Below are positions 40,394-47,702 of a stretch of 48,208 nucleotides of DNA, piece after piece. Under the pieces are notes generated by a model that was not told the DNA's origin, made no database searches, and saw only the letters and a list, made by a program, of their open reading frames with translations. The DNA comes from Lachnospiraceae bacterium (GTDB lineage: Bacteria > Bacillota > Clostridia > Lachnospirales > Lachnospiraceae): NCBI GenBank assembly GCA_030524525.1, contig JAUNGI010000015.1:1-48208 (forward strand), in the 5' to 3' direction. Numbering within the stretch: position 1 is the stretch's first letter; each line of letters begins with the position of its first letter. Both the position numbers and the translations under genes were made by a program.

Positions 40394-41341
40394 ATGAAAA
40401 AAATGCTATTCCTAATTATATTTTTCTGCACTTGTTTTCTGGCTGCCTGCTCCTCCGAACGGGAGGAGGGCGGTCCCTCCGACGAGACGGACGCCGAGAT
40501 TGCTTCGCAGGGCGATTACGTCTATTATATATCGCGCAAAGGCTTTCTGTGCTGTTTTACCCTTTCGAACGGCGTATCGCAGGTCGTTTCCGAAACGACG
40601 GGAAGCGTTCGGCAAACGCCATGGGGCTGTCTCTTCATACAGGGGCGGCAGATCGGACGGCTGGAAGACGGAACGCTTAGATCGTGGCTTACCCTGCCGG
40701 AGGGAACAGTATTTGCCGCCGCCACGGAGGACGGCTGCTACTCCATAAAGGAACGGAAGGAAGAGGATGGGGCGGAGGTCTATTATACGACAGAGGGAGC
40801 GGAGCGCCTTGTAACGGTGCTGGACTTGCCGCAGGAGAATGTCTCGCTGCTTCGGCTATATCCCGCAGGGGAAGGCTTTTATTATGACGACGGAACGGCG
40901 CTGTATTACCGAAGGGGGGAGACGGAGCGCCTTGTGGAAACCGCTCTGCTGCAAAGCGTTTGTCAGGGCAGGGAAGGAATTGCCTACCTGACTGCGGCGG
41001 ATGATAGGGAGAGCGAGCCTTCGCCGGAGGACGGGATGGACGCGCGCGTCTGCAGTCTGCATTATGTGTCGCCGAACGGTTCCGAGGTGCTTTCGGAGCA
41101 GCTTTCCGCAGAGGGGCTTTTCTATGCGGAAGGACGGTTTGTGACCGTCGGCGCAAGGGCGTACGGCTTTTCGGAGGAGCAGCCGCAGGCGGAGCTTTTG
41201 ACGCTGACAAGGGAACGCAGCTATACGGTTTCCAAGAGCTGCATGAATGAGAAAGGACTGGTTTCCCGGATCGCCTATGAGGATCGTTTCTGTTATCAGA
41301 GCGACACGCAGGAGCGTGTTTATGATTTTTCGGGGGAATAA
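40394..41341 (+). CDS. Uncharacterised lipoprotein
   Basis: The 315-residue protein has a lipoprotein signal (LFLIIFFCTCFLAAC) and then mostly short beta-strand-like stretches with recurring aromatic and Gly turns (GDYVYYISRKGFLCC, GEGFYYDDGTALYY, SEVLSEQLSAEGLFYAEGRF), suggestive of a propeller or solenoid similar to DUF5050-type proteins. No catalytic motif is visible and the function is unknown. It starts 12 bases after the peptidase pseudogene with a GGAGG site. A 153-bp piece of it is duplicated 1.7 kb upstream. It is followed by an inverted copy of the multi-hairpin repeat. Confidence 0.75.
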   Translation: MKKMLFLIIFFCTCFLAACSSEREEGGPSDETDAEIASQGDYVYYISRKGFLCCFTLSNGVSQVVSETTGSVRQTPWGCLFIQGRQIGRLEDGTLRSWLTLPEGTVFAAATEDGCYSIKERKEEDGAEVYYTTEGAERLVTVLDLPQENVSLLRLYPAGEGFYYDDGTALYYRRGETERLVETALLQSVCQGREGIAYLTAADDRESEPSPEDGMDARVCSLHYVSPNGSEVLSEQLSAEGLFYAEGRFVTVGARAYGFSEEQPQAELLTLTRERSYTVSKSCMNEKGLVSRIAYEDRFCYQSDTQERVYDFSGE

Positions 41342-41383
41342 CAAAGAATCCCCCAGATCGTTTTAGTTGCTTTTCCTATGAAA

Positions 41384-41513
41384 GAACAAAGAATCTCGCT
41401 TGCGAGATTCTCCGCCTGCGGCGGGTCGCTCTAGCGACACAGTTCCTCTCCGCCGCAGTGCGATCCCTGCGGAGCTTTTTTTTATTCTATAGGAAACGCA
41501 GTTTCCTATAGAA
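41384..41513 (-). repeat. Multi-hairpin intergenic repeat, complete inverted copy
   Basis: It is the reverse complement of the 39012-39138 element, with the same five stems. Its terminal hairpin is perfect over 13 bp (TTCTATAGGAAAC/GTTTCCTATAGAA with a GCA loop, 41485-41513). From 41384 it is identical to the copy at 42220 for about 92 bases. It sits between two convergent genes. Confidence 0.9.
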
Positions 41514-41517
41514 TAAA

Positions 41518-41560
41518 AAGAGTGCCCTCAAAGCCTTGCAACAGCTTTTGGGGCACTCTT
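41518..41560 (-). terminator. Terminator of the ferredoxin gene
   Basis: The 10-bp stem AAGAGTGCCC/GGGCACTCTT contains an inner AAAGC/GCTTT stem. On the minus strand it is followed by a T-rich stretch (the A run at 41515-41519). It lies just beyond the ferredoxin stop. Confidence 0.8.
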
Positions 41561-41592
41561 GGACTTTCCGATTCAGAAAGCCATGGCTGCGA

Positions 41593-41763
41593 TTACTCCT
41601 CGTGGATCGCGCCCATCGGGCAGGTACCTGCGCAGGCGCCGCATTCCAGACATGCGTCTGCATTGATTTCATACTTGTCGTCGCCCTCTGCGATTGCGGA
41701 AACCGGACATCCGTCCGCGCAAGCGCCGCAGCTTACACATTCATCGCTGATAACATATGCCAT
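41593..41763 (-). CDS. 2[4Fe-4S] clostridial-type ferredoxin
   Basis: The 56-residue protein MAYVISDEC... has two perfect CxxCxxCxxxCP motifs (CVSCGACADGCPVSAI and CLECGACAGTCPMGAI), which bind two [4Fe-4S] clusters. It is the standard low-potential electron carrier of clostridial metabolism, linked for instance to pyruvate oxidation and hydrogenase. On the minus strand AAGGAGG lies eight bases before the ATG at 41763 and only two before an in-frame ATG at 41769, so 41763 is taken. It is transcribed away from the DUF1858 gene, with a promoter at 41834-41862. Confidence 0.97.
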   Translation of the reverse strand: MAYVISDECVSCGACADGCPVSAIAEGDDKYEINADACLECGACAGTCPMGAIHEE

Positions 41764-41833
41764 GATCATATCCTCCTTATGATTGCGCAAGATTTTGTCG
41801 GGACAAAGTTCCGTCTGTCTCCGACCTGCCTCC

Positions 41834-41862
41834 ATTGTACTTCATCTTCGTTTAGAAAACAA
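41834..41862 (-). promoter_or_regulatory. Promoter of the ferredoxin gene
   Basis: On the minus strand, TTGTTT (41862-41857), a 17-base spacer and TACAAT (41839-41834). Confidence 0.7.
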
Positions 41863-41893
41863 GGTTAATTTTTGGAATTCGTGCGATTACGGC

Positions 41894-41922
41894 TTGACGT
41901 TCTCCTGCCGCGCCGATATAAT
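41894..41922 (+). promoter_or_regulatory. Promoter of the DUF1858 gene
   Basis: TTGACG (41894-41899), a 17-base spacer and a perfect TATAAT (41917-41922). It diverges from the ferredoxin promoter, with 31 bases between the two -35 boxes. Confidence 0.85.
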
Positions 41923-41977
41923 ACCAGTGCAATGTGTTTTTTCTTATTGCAGACAGAGGAAAATGGAGGTTTCTTTT

Positions 41978-42175
41978 ATGGTAACGAAAGACATGACGAT
42001 TGGCGAAATTCTTCGCATGGATATGGATGTGGCTCCGATTTTGATGGACGCCGGAATGCATTGCCTCGGCTGTCCCTCCGCACAGGGCGAGTCGCTGGAG
42101 ATGGCGGCAATGGTTCACGGAATTGATTCGGACGAGCTGATCCAGAAGATCAACGATTTTCTTGCGGCAAAATAG
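41978..42175 (+). CDS. DUF1858 small protein with CxxC-type cysteines
   Basis: The 65-residue protein fits the DUF1858 / hybrid-cluster-associated disulphide family: [20 protein letters not shown] followed by [19 protein letters not shown], with the CxxCP motif after a Gly-Met, and a C-terminal helix ([16 protein letters not shown]). Family members are thought to act in redox or metal-cluster chemistry, but their function is unproven. TGGAGG eight bases before the ATG sets the start; in-frame starts further upstream overlap the promoter. It is divergent from the ferredoxin gene. Confidence 0.9.
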   Translation: MVTKDMTIGEILRMDMDVAPILMDAGMHCLGCPSAQGESLEMAAMVHGIDSDELIQKINDFLAAK

Positions 42176-42219
42176 AGCGGGACGGCGCATCCTAAAAGGA
42201 GCGGGTTCGCGTTCGAAAA

Positions 42220-42349
42220 GAACAAAGAATCTCGCTTGCGAGATTCTCCGCCTGCGGCGGGTCGCTCTAGCGACACAGTTCCTCTCCGCCGCAGTGCGAT
42301 CCCTGCGGAGCGTTTTTTTATTCTATAGGAAACGCAGTTTCCTGTAGAA
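42220..42349 (-). repeat. Multi-hairpin intergenic repeat, second complete inverted copy
   Basis: It has the same orientation and nearly the same sequence as the copy at 41384-41513. Its terminal hairpin has one change (CCTGTAGAA) that keeps pairing through a G-U pair. With the 41384 copy it brackets the ferredoxin/DUF1858 pair as direct repeats. Confidence 0.9.
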
Positions 42350-42352
42350 CAA

Positions 42353-42385
42353 AAAAACCGGAAGTCCTTGGGGCTTCCGGTTTTT
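42353..42385. terminator. Bidirectional terminator at the mecA 3' end
   Basis: A perfect 12-bp stem (AAAAACCGGAAG with CTTCCGGTTTTT) has A and T runs on either side, so it can end both the minus-strand mecA message and plus-strand transcripts. Confidence 0.88.
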
Positions 42386-42401
42386 GTACGTTAATGACGG
42401 A

Positions 42402-43175
42402 TCACAGCTTGGCAAGCTGGCGGATGGTGTCGTCGTCCAGAACCTTCCGAAAATGCTCCTCGTAGAACGTCAGAGGCGCGTTTTCCAGCATAACGCCATA
42501 TTCGCAGGCAAGGTTGCATGCCCGGTTAAATGCTCCGGCGTCTCCTCCGGCGGGCGTCAGGCAGAGAACATAGGACGAGTCCGCAGGGTTTTTGTACAGC
42601 GTGCTGTCGCCCCGGTAGACGCGGCGAACGGTCTGCGCATAGCTTACAAGATCCGAGAGGCGGCGGAACAAAAAGGCGCGGATCGCGGTGGGAGCGGGGG
42701 CTTCGTTTGCCGGCAGGGAGACCGTTTCTTCCCGTCCGGCGGTCTTTTCTGCTTCGGCATTCTTTGCGCGTTTGTCCAGCAGATCCCCGAGAATGGATTT
42801 GTGGATCTGGTTTAGCTGCTCCAGCACCTCGCTTGTAAACAGGGAACGTTCGTTTTCCTCCTCATCCTCCTCGTCGTCCTGATTCTGATAGGGAGTAAAA
42901 TTGGAAAAGCGGGTGTCCAGCTCCTCGGGATTCTCCACCTTCGTGATCAGCAAAATAATGGATTCCGGCGAGGTGGGGATCGCCTCTATCATAATCGGAA
43001 TGTCGTCCGCTTCAAAACCATACTCCTGAAACGCTTCCTGCATCATGTCATGAAATAATTCTTTTGCTTTGTCGGAGCCATATGCAAGTTCGCTCAGTTT
43101 CAATTCCCGGTCCTTAAGATCCTGAGGGTTCAGGGTACAACGAATCTGATTTTCATTTAATTTTTCTATCTTCAT
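42402..43175 (-). CDS. mecA: MecA-family adaptor protein
   Basis: The 257-residue cytoplasmic protein matches the MecA/NegA adaptor family, which brings substrates to the ClpC unfoldase and ClpP protease. The N-terminal substrate-binding half starts MKIEKLNENQIRCTLNPQDL and includes KAKELFHDMMQEAFQEYGFE. An acidic linker (DDEEDEEENE, about residues 101-110) follows, and the C-terminal half (AFLFRRLSDLVSYAQTVRRV; YVLCLTPAG; CEYGVMLENAPLTFYEEHFR) should contact ClpC. An AAAGGAGC site and a strong promoter precede it. The gene is monocistronic. Confidence 0.92.
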   Translation of the reverse strand: MKIEKLNENQIRCTLNPQDLKDRELKLSELAYGSDKAKELFHDMMQEAFQEYGFEADDIPIMIEAIPTSPESIILLITKVENPEELDTRFSNFTPYQNQDDEEDEEENERSLFTSEVLEQLNQIHKSILGDLLDKRAKNAEAEKTAGREETVSLPANEAPAPTAIRAFLFRRLSDLVSYAQTVRRVYRGDSTLYKNPADSSYVLCLTPAGGDAGAFNRACNLACEYGVMLENAPLTFYEEHFRKVLDDDTIRQLAKL

Positions 43176-43210
43176 GCTGCAAGCTCCTTTCCAAGAATGA
43201 AGGTATATGA

Positions 43211-43239
43211 AGTATAAGGGAAAAATGCACAGAAGTCAA
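43211..43239 (-). promoter_or_regulatory. Promoter of the mecA-like gene
   Basis: On the minus strand, TTGACT (43239-43234), a 17-base spacer and TATACT (43216-43211), 35 bases before the start codon. Confidence 0.85.
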
Positions 43240-43642
43240 TCGCTTCGTTTGTAAAAAATGCTTAAAAAAATTGGAAACATCTCCAAAAACTTCCGTGAAT
43301 AGCGCGAATTGCCCGGTTCGGATTCGGTAAAAAAGCGAATGGAAACAAAAGGAATTCCAACGCTATAATAAAAGAGCCTTTACGGGACCGCAAAGAGCCG
43401 AAACGCTGCCTTGGCTTTGCGGAATTCTCTGCATTCCGGCTGCATATGCTCTGTAACGGAGCCGTTAAGAAAAAACGGCGCCAAGTAAGGAAAAGAGGCT
43501 GCTGTAGATCATCACGAAAATCCGCCTATCCATAAGAGATCCTCTTTGCTTTGTTGTCGAAGCAAGGAGTAACCGCATCCGCAGCTCCGGAGGAAAGCCC
43601 CATGAAAAAAACGATTTCCGGCATATTCTCACAGGATTCAGC
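43240..43642. other. Long structured intergenic region, possible ncRNA
   Basis: This 400-base gap between two divergent genes contains a perfect TATAAT (43364-43369) without a good -35 box. It is followed by hairpins GCAAAG/CTTTGC (43390-43420), CGGAAT/ATTCCG (43420-43438) and GCCGTT/AACGGC (43461-43479). A 22-codon frame with a ribosome-binding site runs on the minus strand (43465-43533). No known RNA family was recognised. Confidence 0.4.
43465..43533 (-). CDS. Possible 22-residue hydrophobic peptide
   Basis: On the minus strand AGAGG lies seven bases before an ATG that opens a 22-codon frame encoding a basic start and a hydrophobic body (MDRRIFVMIYSS, then LFSLLGAVFS). The size and character recall small membrane toxins of type I systems, but no named family matches by eye. 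Its stop lies inside a hairpin. Confidence 0.25.
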   Translation of the reverse strand: MDRRIFVMIYSSLFSLLGAVFS

Positions 43643-43645
43643 ATG

Positions 43646-43679
43646 GGGTTTTCAAGCAGAGAAAAATATGTTATGATGA
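43646..43679 (+). promoter_or_regulatory. Shared promoter-like element, copy 2
   Basis: GGGT, two variable bases, TCAA, two differing bases further on, then GAGAAAAATATGTTATG (43659-43675), as found at 28221-28252. It lies 45 bases before the GH18 lipoprotein start. Confidence 0.5.
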
Positions 43680-43720
43680 GTTCCGTAAAGCATTTCTTAC
43701 AACAGAGGAGAGGATACGGG

Positions 43721-45439
43721 ATGGTACGAGTGAAGAAAACCGCGCGCTTTCTTTTTATCATATGCATGCTGCTGTTTATGGTGACTGCCTGCGGGGAGGC
43801 GCCAAAGCTGCCGGACAAGGATGCGGAGCCGACGCCGTCCACCGAAAAGGCGGACGCAGAGGCGTATTACGGACTGAAGGACGGAGAACTGCTGCTGGTG
43901 ACAAACGGTGTGCAGGAGACGGAACGGGGGCTGCTGCTTTCGGACGGGGTTTATATCCCCTATTCTGTGGCGGCTCAATGGGATGACCGGCTGTACTGGA
44001 ACGAGGCGGAGGAGGAGCTGATCGTTTCCAACGCCGAGGGGCTGTACCGCTATTGGCCCGGGGTGACCCGCGCGCAGGAAAAGGACGAATTTGTGGAGAC
44101 GGAGAAGCCGCAGCTTCTGATACAGGACGGGACGCTTTATGTGGCGTATTCTTTGGTTACCCGCTTCTGCAATATTCGGTCGCAGGTCTTGGAAGCTCCG
44201 GGACGCGTCGTCGCCTATGCCGACGGAGCGACTTTGTCGGCTTATACCGTGACCGATGCGGAGCGCGGCCAGCTTCGGACCGAGGGCGACGTTACGACGC
44301 CGATCCTTGCCGAGCTTCCCGCCGGGGAAAAGGTATATGCGGCGGATGCCGCCGGCGACGGCAGTTGGGTCAAGGCGACGACGGCGGACGGCCTGACCGG
44401 CTATATTCAGAAAGACGCCTTGGGAAATATGGAGTCTACTATGGTAGAAAGTGGATTTTCCGAGCCGGAGTACGAACGGCTGCTTTTGGAGGACGAGGTA
44501 CGGCTCGTCTGGCACCAGATCTTCTCCGAGCAGGGCGGCGGCGCTCTGCGGGAGGCGCTGGACGATGTGAGCGGGATCAACGTGATCTGCCCCACTTGGT
44601 TCAAGATAACGGCGGTTGACGGAAGCGTTACTTCCCTTGCGAGCGCTTCTTATGTGGAAGCGGCGCATGAGATGGGCCTGCAGGTCTGGGGACTGGTGGA
44701 TGATTTTACGCCGGGGGTTCCGGGCTATGAGGTGCTTTCCGGCAGCGAGAGCCGCGCCAATCTGATCGGACAGCTTGTCGCCGAGATCAAGCGGGTCGGC
44801 GCGGACGGCATCAATATTGACTTCGAATATATCACGCGGGAGTCCGCCCCCCACTATATGCAGTTTTTGCGGGAACTGTATTTGGTCTGCCGGGAGGAGA
44901 GTCTCGTCCTTTCCGTGGACAATTATGTTCCCGATTCGAGCAACGGTTTTTATCAGCTGGAAAATCAAAAGGACGTTGCGGATTACGTTATCGTCATGAC
45001 CTATGACGAGCATCATTCCAAGTCGGAGGAAGCCGGCTCCACCGCTTCCATTGAGTTTGTGGAGCAGGGGGCGGCGGCGGTGCTGGCGCAGGTCCCCAAG
45101 GAACAGGTGCTGCTTGGTCTTCCGTTTTTTGCCCGGAAGTGGATGACGACGACTGCGGAGGACGGGACCGTTTCGGTGACGAGCGAGGCAGGGGGAATGC
45201 AGGGACTGCGGGATTTCGCCAAGGAGAACGGGGCGGAATGGGTCTGGAACGACATATGCAAGCAGTACTATACGGAATTTACCGCCGAAGGAGTTTTTTA
45301 TCAGATCTGGCTGGAGGATGCGACGTCGCTCTCTTATAAGATAAAGATCATGCAGGATTCCGAACTTGCCGGCTTTGCCTGCTGGAAGTTGGGGCTGGAA
45401 ACGTCGGATGTGTGGGAAGTCCTTTCGCCGGCAGAATAA
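43721..45439 (+). CDS. GH18 glycosidase lipoprotein with SH3-like domain
   Basis: The 572-residue protein has a lipoprotein signal (FLFIICMLLFMVTAC), a region resembling a copper-amine-oxidase-like or stalk domain (about 45-160), a bacterial SH3-like domain (about 185-240; ILAELPAGEKVYAADAAGDG) and a C-terminal GH18 barrel. The catalytic motif is DGINIDFEYI with acid Glu369, and the barrel also shows GLQVWGLVDDF, YVIVMTYDEHHS and GLPFFARKW. This is the arrangement of SleL/YaaH-type peptidoglycan N-acetylglucosaminidases. AGAGGAGAGG fixes the start at 43721. An amidase gene follows 48 bases later, supporting a cell-wall or spore-cortex role. Confidence 0.9.
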   Translation: MVRVKKTARFLFIICMLLFMVTACGEAPKLPDKDAEPTPSTEKADAEAYYGLKDGELLLVTNGVQETERGLLLSDGVYIPYSVAAQWDDRLYWNEAEEELIVSNAEGLYRYWPGVTRAQEKDEFVETEKPQLLIQDGTLYVAYSLVTRFCNIRSQVLEAPGRVVAYADGATLSAYTVTDAERGQLRTEGDVTTPILAELPAGEKVYAADAAGDGSWVKATTADGLTGYIQKDALGNMESTMVESGFSEPEYERLLLEDEVRLVWHQIFSEQGGGALREALDDVSGINVICPTWFKITAVDGSVTSLASASYVEAAHEMGLQVWGLVDDFTPGVPGYEVLSGSESRANLIGQLVAEIKRVGADGINIDFEYITRESAPHYMQFLRELYLVCREESLVLSVDNYVPDSSNGFYQLENQKDVADYVIVMTYDEHHSKSEEAGSTASIEFVEQGAAAVLAQVPKEQVLLGLPFFARKWMTTTAEDGTVSVTSEAGGMQGLRDFAKENGAEWVWNDICKQYYTEFTAEGVFYQIWLEDATSLSYKIKIMQDSELAGFACWKLGLETSDVWEVLSPAE

Positions 45440-45487
45440 GAACCGGGCAGGGAACATAGGATAGTGAAAAAGGAATGGAGAAGCGCA

Positions 45488-46237
45488 ATGAGAAGATGGG
45501 TGCTTCCGGCAGTTCCCTTCGCTATCCTTTTATTATGTTTTTTTTCCTACCATTTGTCAAAACGGAGCGTCGCCGTGTTTCTGCGGCAGAAGGAGCAGAT
45601 CTGGGTGACCTATTACGAAGACGGAGAGCCGTCGGAGCCGATCCTGATGAAAGAGGAGGTCATTGTGCTGGATGCGGGACACGGCGGCATCGACCCCGGC
45701 AAGGTTGGCGTTTCCGGCGTTCTGGAACGGGAGATCAACCTTTCTCTCGTGTATCGGCTGGCGGCTGCGCTGGGCGAGCGGGGATATCAGGTCGTGCTTA
45801 CCCGTACCGGGGCGGACGGGCTGTACCGGGAGGGCTCGCCCAATAAAAAGCGGGAGGATATGGCGAATCGGGTTCGGATCATTGAGGAGGCGGCTCCGGC
45901 GCTGACCGTCAGCATCCATCAGAACAGCTATCCGGACGCGTCGGTCCGGGGAGCGCAGGTGTTTTACTATGGAGGCTCCGAGCCGGGGAAGCTGCTGGCG
46001 GACTGCATTCAAAAAGGGATTCAGGCGGCTGCGCCCGAATCCGGGAAGCGCAGCATCAAGGCGAATCAGGATTATTATTTACTGACCCATACGACCTGTC
46101 CGATCGTGATTGTCGAATGCGGATTCCTCTCCAACCCCACAGAAGAAAAGCTCCTGACAACCGAAAGTTATCAGGAGCTGCTTGTCGCAGGTATTGTGGA
46201 CGGGATCGAGGCCTATCTTGCTTCAGCGTCCCGCTGA
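45488..46237 (+). CDS. N-acetylmuramoyl-L-alanine amidase, CwlD-like
   Basis: The 249-residue protein has one N-terminal transmembrane anchor (VLPAVPFAILLLCFFSYHLS) and an Amidase_3 domain that cuts the bond between N-acetylmuramic acid and L-Ala. Zinc ligands and catalysis are visible: His65 in LDAGHGGIDPG, Glu in EREINLSLV, His in VSIHQNSY and the catalytic Glu in VECGFLSNP. Size and topology resemble CwlD, which makes muramic-delta-lactam in spore cortex. GGAG seven bases upstream supports ATG 45488; GTG 45464 is the alternative. Its 3' end overlaps the convergent antiporter gene by 15 bases and contains that gene's terminator. Confidence 0.9.
   Translation: MRRWVLPAVPFAILLLCFFSYHLSKRSVAVFLRQKEQIWVTYYEDGEPSEPILMKEEVIVLDAGHGGIDPGKVGVSGVLEREINLSLVYRLAAALGERGYQVVLTRTGADGLYREGSPNKKREDMANRVRIIEEAAPALTVSIHQNSYPDASVRGAQVFYYGGSEPGKLLADCIQKGIQAAAPESGKRSIKANQDYYLLTHTTCPIVIVECGFLSNPTEEKLLTTESYQELLVAGIVDGIEAYLASASR
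46142..46179 (-). terminator. Terminator of the antiporter gene, inside the amidase coding sequence
   Basis: AGCTCCTGA (46149-46157) pairs with TCAGGAGCT (46171-46179), with further AAC/GTT pairing inside. On the minus strand the stem is followed by TTTTCTT, in the right place to end the antiporter message 44 bases after its stop. Confidence 0.75.
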
Positions 46238-47485
46238 ACCGGACTGCTCCGGAAGCGCGTCGGGCGCGGGGGTGGGAGAAGCTTGCGTCTCCGCCGTATC
46301 GGTCTCTGTCAAGGAAGGATCCGGCCAGCGGGAATAGAGCACCTTCAGAATCATGGGCGTGATGATCGAGGAAATAATTATCAGCAAAATAACCGCGGTG
46401 AAGTAGTCCGCTTTCATCAGGCCGACCGAAAGTCCCTTCTGAGAAATGATCAGGGCGACCTCTCCCCGCGTCATCATGCCTACGCCGATTTTCAGCGAAT
46501 CCGTGCCGGAGAAGCGGCAGAGTTTTGCGCACAGGCCGCAGCCGATAACCTTGGTCAGCAGGGCGACCACAACGAAGCAGACGGAAAAGAGAAGAAGCGT
46601 CTTGTCCATGCTCTCAAGGCTCGTTTTGATACCGATGCTGGCGAAGAAAACCGGCCCGAAAAGCATATAGGAGTTAATGTCCATCTTTTCCGCGATGTAT
46701 TTGGAATCCCGCAGGTTGCATAAGATAATGCCGGCAACAAAAGCGCCGGTAATATCGGCGATGCCGAAATGCTCTTCGGCGACGTAAGCCATAAACAGGC
46801 AGAGAGCAAGACCAGCAATGGGGATCCGGCGCGTGTGAGGATGCAGCTTGTCGTAGCGCTTCATCAGTTGATAGATGAAGTAGCCGAACAGGAAGGCGCA
46901 GGTGAAAAACAGGACGGTGTTCTTGATCGTTTCCAGCGGGCTGATGCTTTTGTCCTTCATGCCGAGCACAAAAGTCAGGACAATAATGCCGATCACGTCG
47001 TCGATAATGGCGGCGCTCAGAATGGTCGTTCCGACCTTGCCTTTCAGATAGCCCATTTCGCGCAGCGCTTCGACGGTGATCCCGACGCTGGTTGCGGTCA
47101 GGATGCAGCCGACGAAAACCGCTTGATGAAACTCCTCGCCCTTAAAGCTGTCCACATGGTAGATCGCCATATAGGTAAGCGTTCCGCCGATCAGAGGAAC
47201 GGCGACGCCCGCCATGGCGATCAGCGTAGCGACCGGACCGGTTTTTGCAAGCTGCTTCAGGTCGGTTTCCAGACCTGCGGAAAACATCAGAAGTACAACG
47301 CCGATTTCCGCCATGCTCACGAGAAAATCGGAAGAGTCTACAAGTCCAAGCACGCTCGGTCCGATCAGAAGACCGGCAAGGATCTCCCCTACCACCTGAG
47401 GAGCTTTTACCTTCCGTGCAAGAATGCCAAACACTTTGGCGGTGATCAGAATAATGGCTAAGTCGAGAAATAAATCGTAATTCAT
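46223..47485 (-). CDS. CPA2-family cation:proton antiporter (NhaP/KefB type)
   Basis: The 420-residue membrane protein has about twelve hydrophobic segments and the features of monovalent cation:proton antiporter-2: the N-terminal KVKAPQVVGEILAGLLIGP, the MLFSAGLETDLKQL block, the ion-binding Asp-Asp pair in SAAIIDDVIGIIVL and the later GVGMMTRGEVALIISQKGL. It exchanges Na+ or K+ for H+. It lacks a C-terminal nucleotide-binding (RCK/TrkA-N) domain; the tail after the last helix is a short, Pro/Ala/Thr-rich, probably disordered segment. GAGGGGG precedes the ATG. It converges on the amidase gene. Confidence 0.93.
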   Translation of the reverse strand: MNYDLFLDLAIILITAKVFGILARKVKAPQVVGEILAGLLIGPSVLGLVDSSDFLVSMAEIGVVLLMFSAGLETDLKQLAKTGPVATLIAMAGVAVPLIGGTLTYMAIYHVDSFKGEEFHQAVFVGCILTATSVGITVEALREMGYLKGKVGTTILSAAIIDDVIGIIVLTFVLGMKDKSISPLETIKNTVLFFTCAFLFGYFIYQLMKRYDKLHPHTRRIPIAGLALCLFMAYVAEEHFGIADITGAFVAGIILCNLRDSKYIAEKMDINSYMLFGPVFFASIGIKTSLESMDKTLLLFSVCFVVVALLTKVIGCGLCAKLCRFSGTDSLKIGVGMMTRGEVALIISQKGLSVGLMKADYFTAVILLIIISSIITPMILKVLYSRWPDPSLTETDTAETQASPTPAPDALPEQSGSAGR

Positions 47486-47537
47486 GGTTCCCCCTCGTAC
47501 AGCGGAGCAAATTTATTTGTCATGCGGCTCCTATTGC

Positions 47538-47565
47538 ATTTTAATACAGATTTCCAAAAATGCAA
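47538..47565 (-). promoter_or_regulatory. Promoter of the antiporter gene
   Basis: On the minus strand, TTGCAT (47565-47560), a 16-base spacer and TAAAAT (47543-47538). Confidence 0.6.
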
Positions 47566-47634
47566 CCGATTTTTACTTTTGGGCGAAAACTGCTCAATAC
47601 TGCGCATCCGGGGAAAAAGTTGCCAGAAAAATGA

Positions 47635-47663
47635 TTGAAATTTCTGCGAAAATGTAGTAATCT
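47635..47663 (+). promoter_or_regulatory. Promoter of the MgsA-like gene
   Basis: TTGAAA (47635-47640), a 17-base spacer and TAATCT (47658-47663), divergent from the antiporter promoter. Confidence 0.65.
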
Positions 47664-47702
47664 AAAAGCAGTATTTTTGTTGATTTTCTTATGGAGGAGC
47701 CT

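Noticed and set aside
39012-42349. CRISPR array
   Set aside because: The repeated units are about 130 bp, few, in both orientations and at irregular distances, with no spacers or cas genes.
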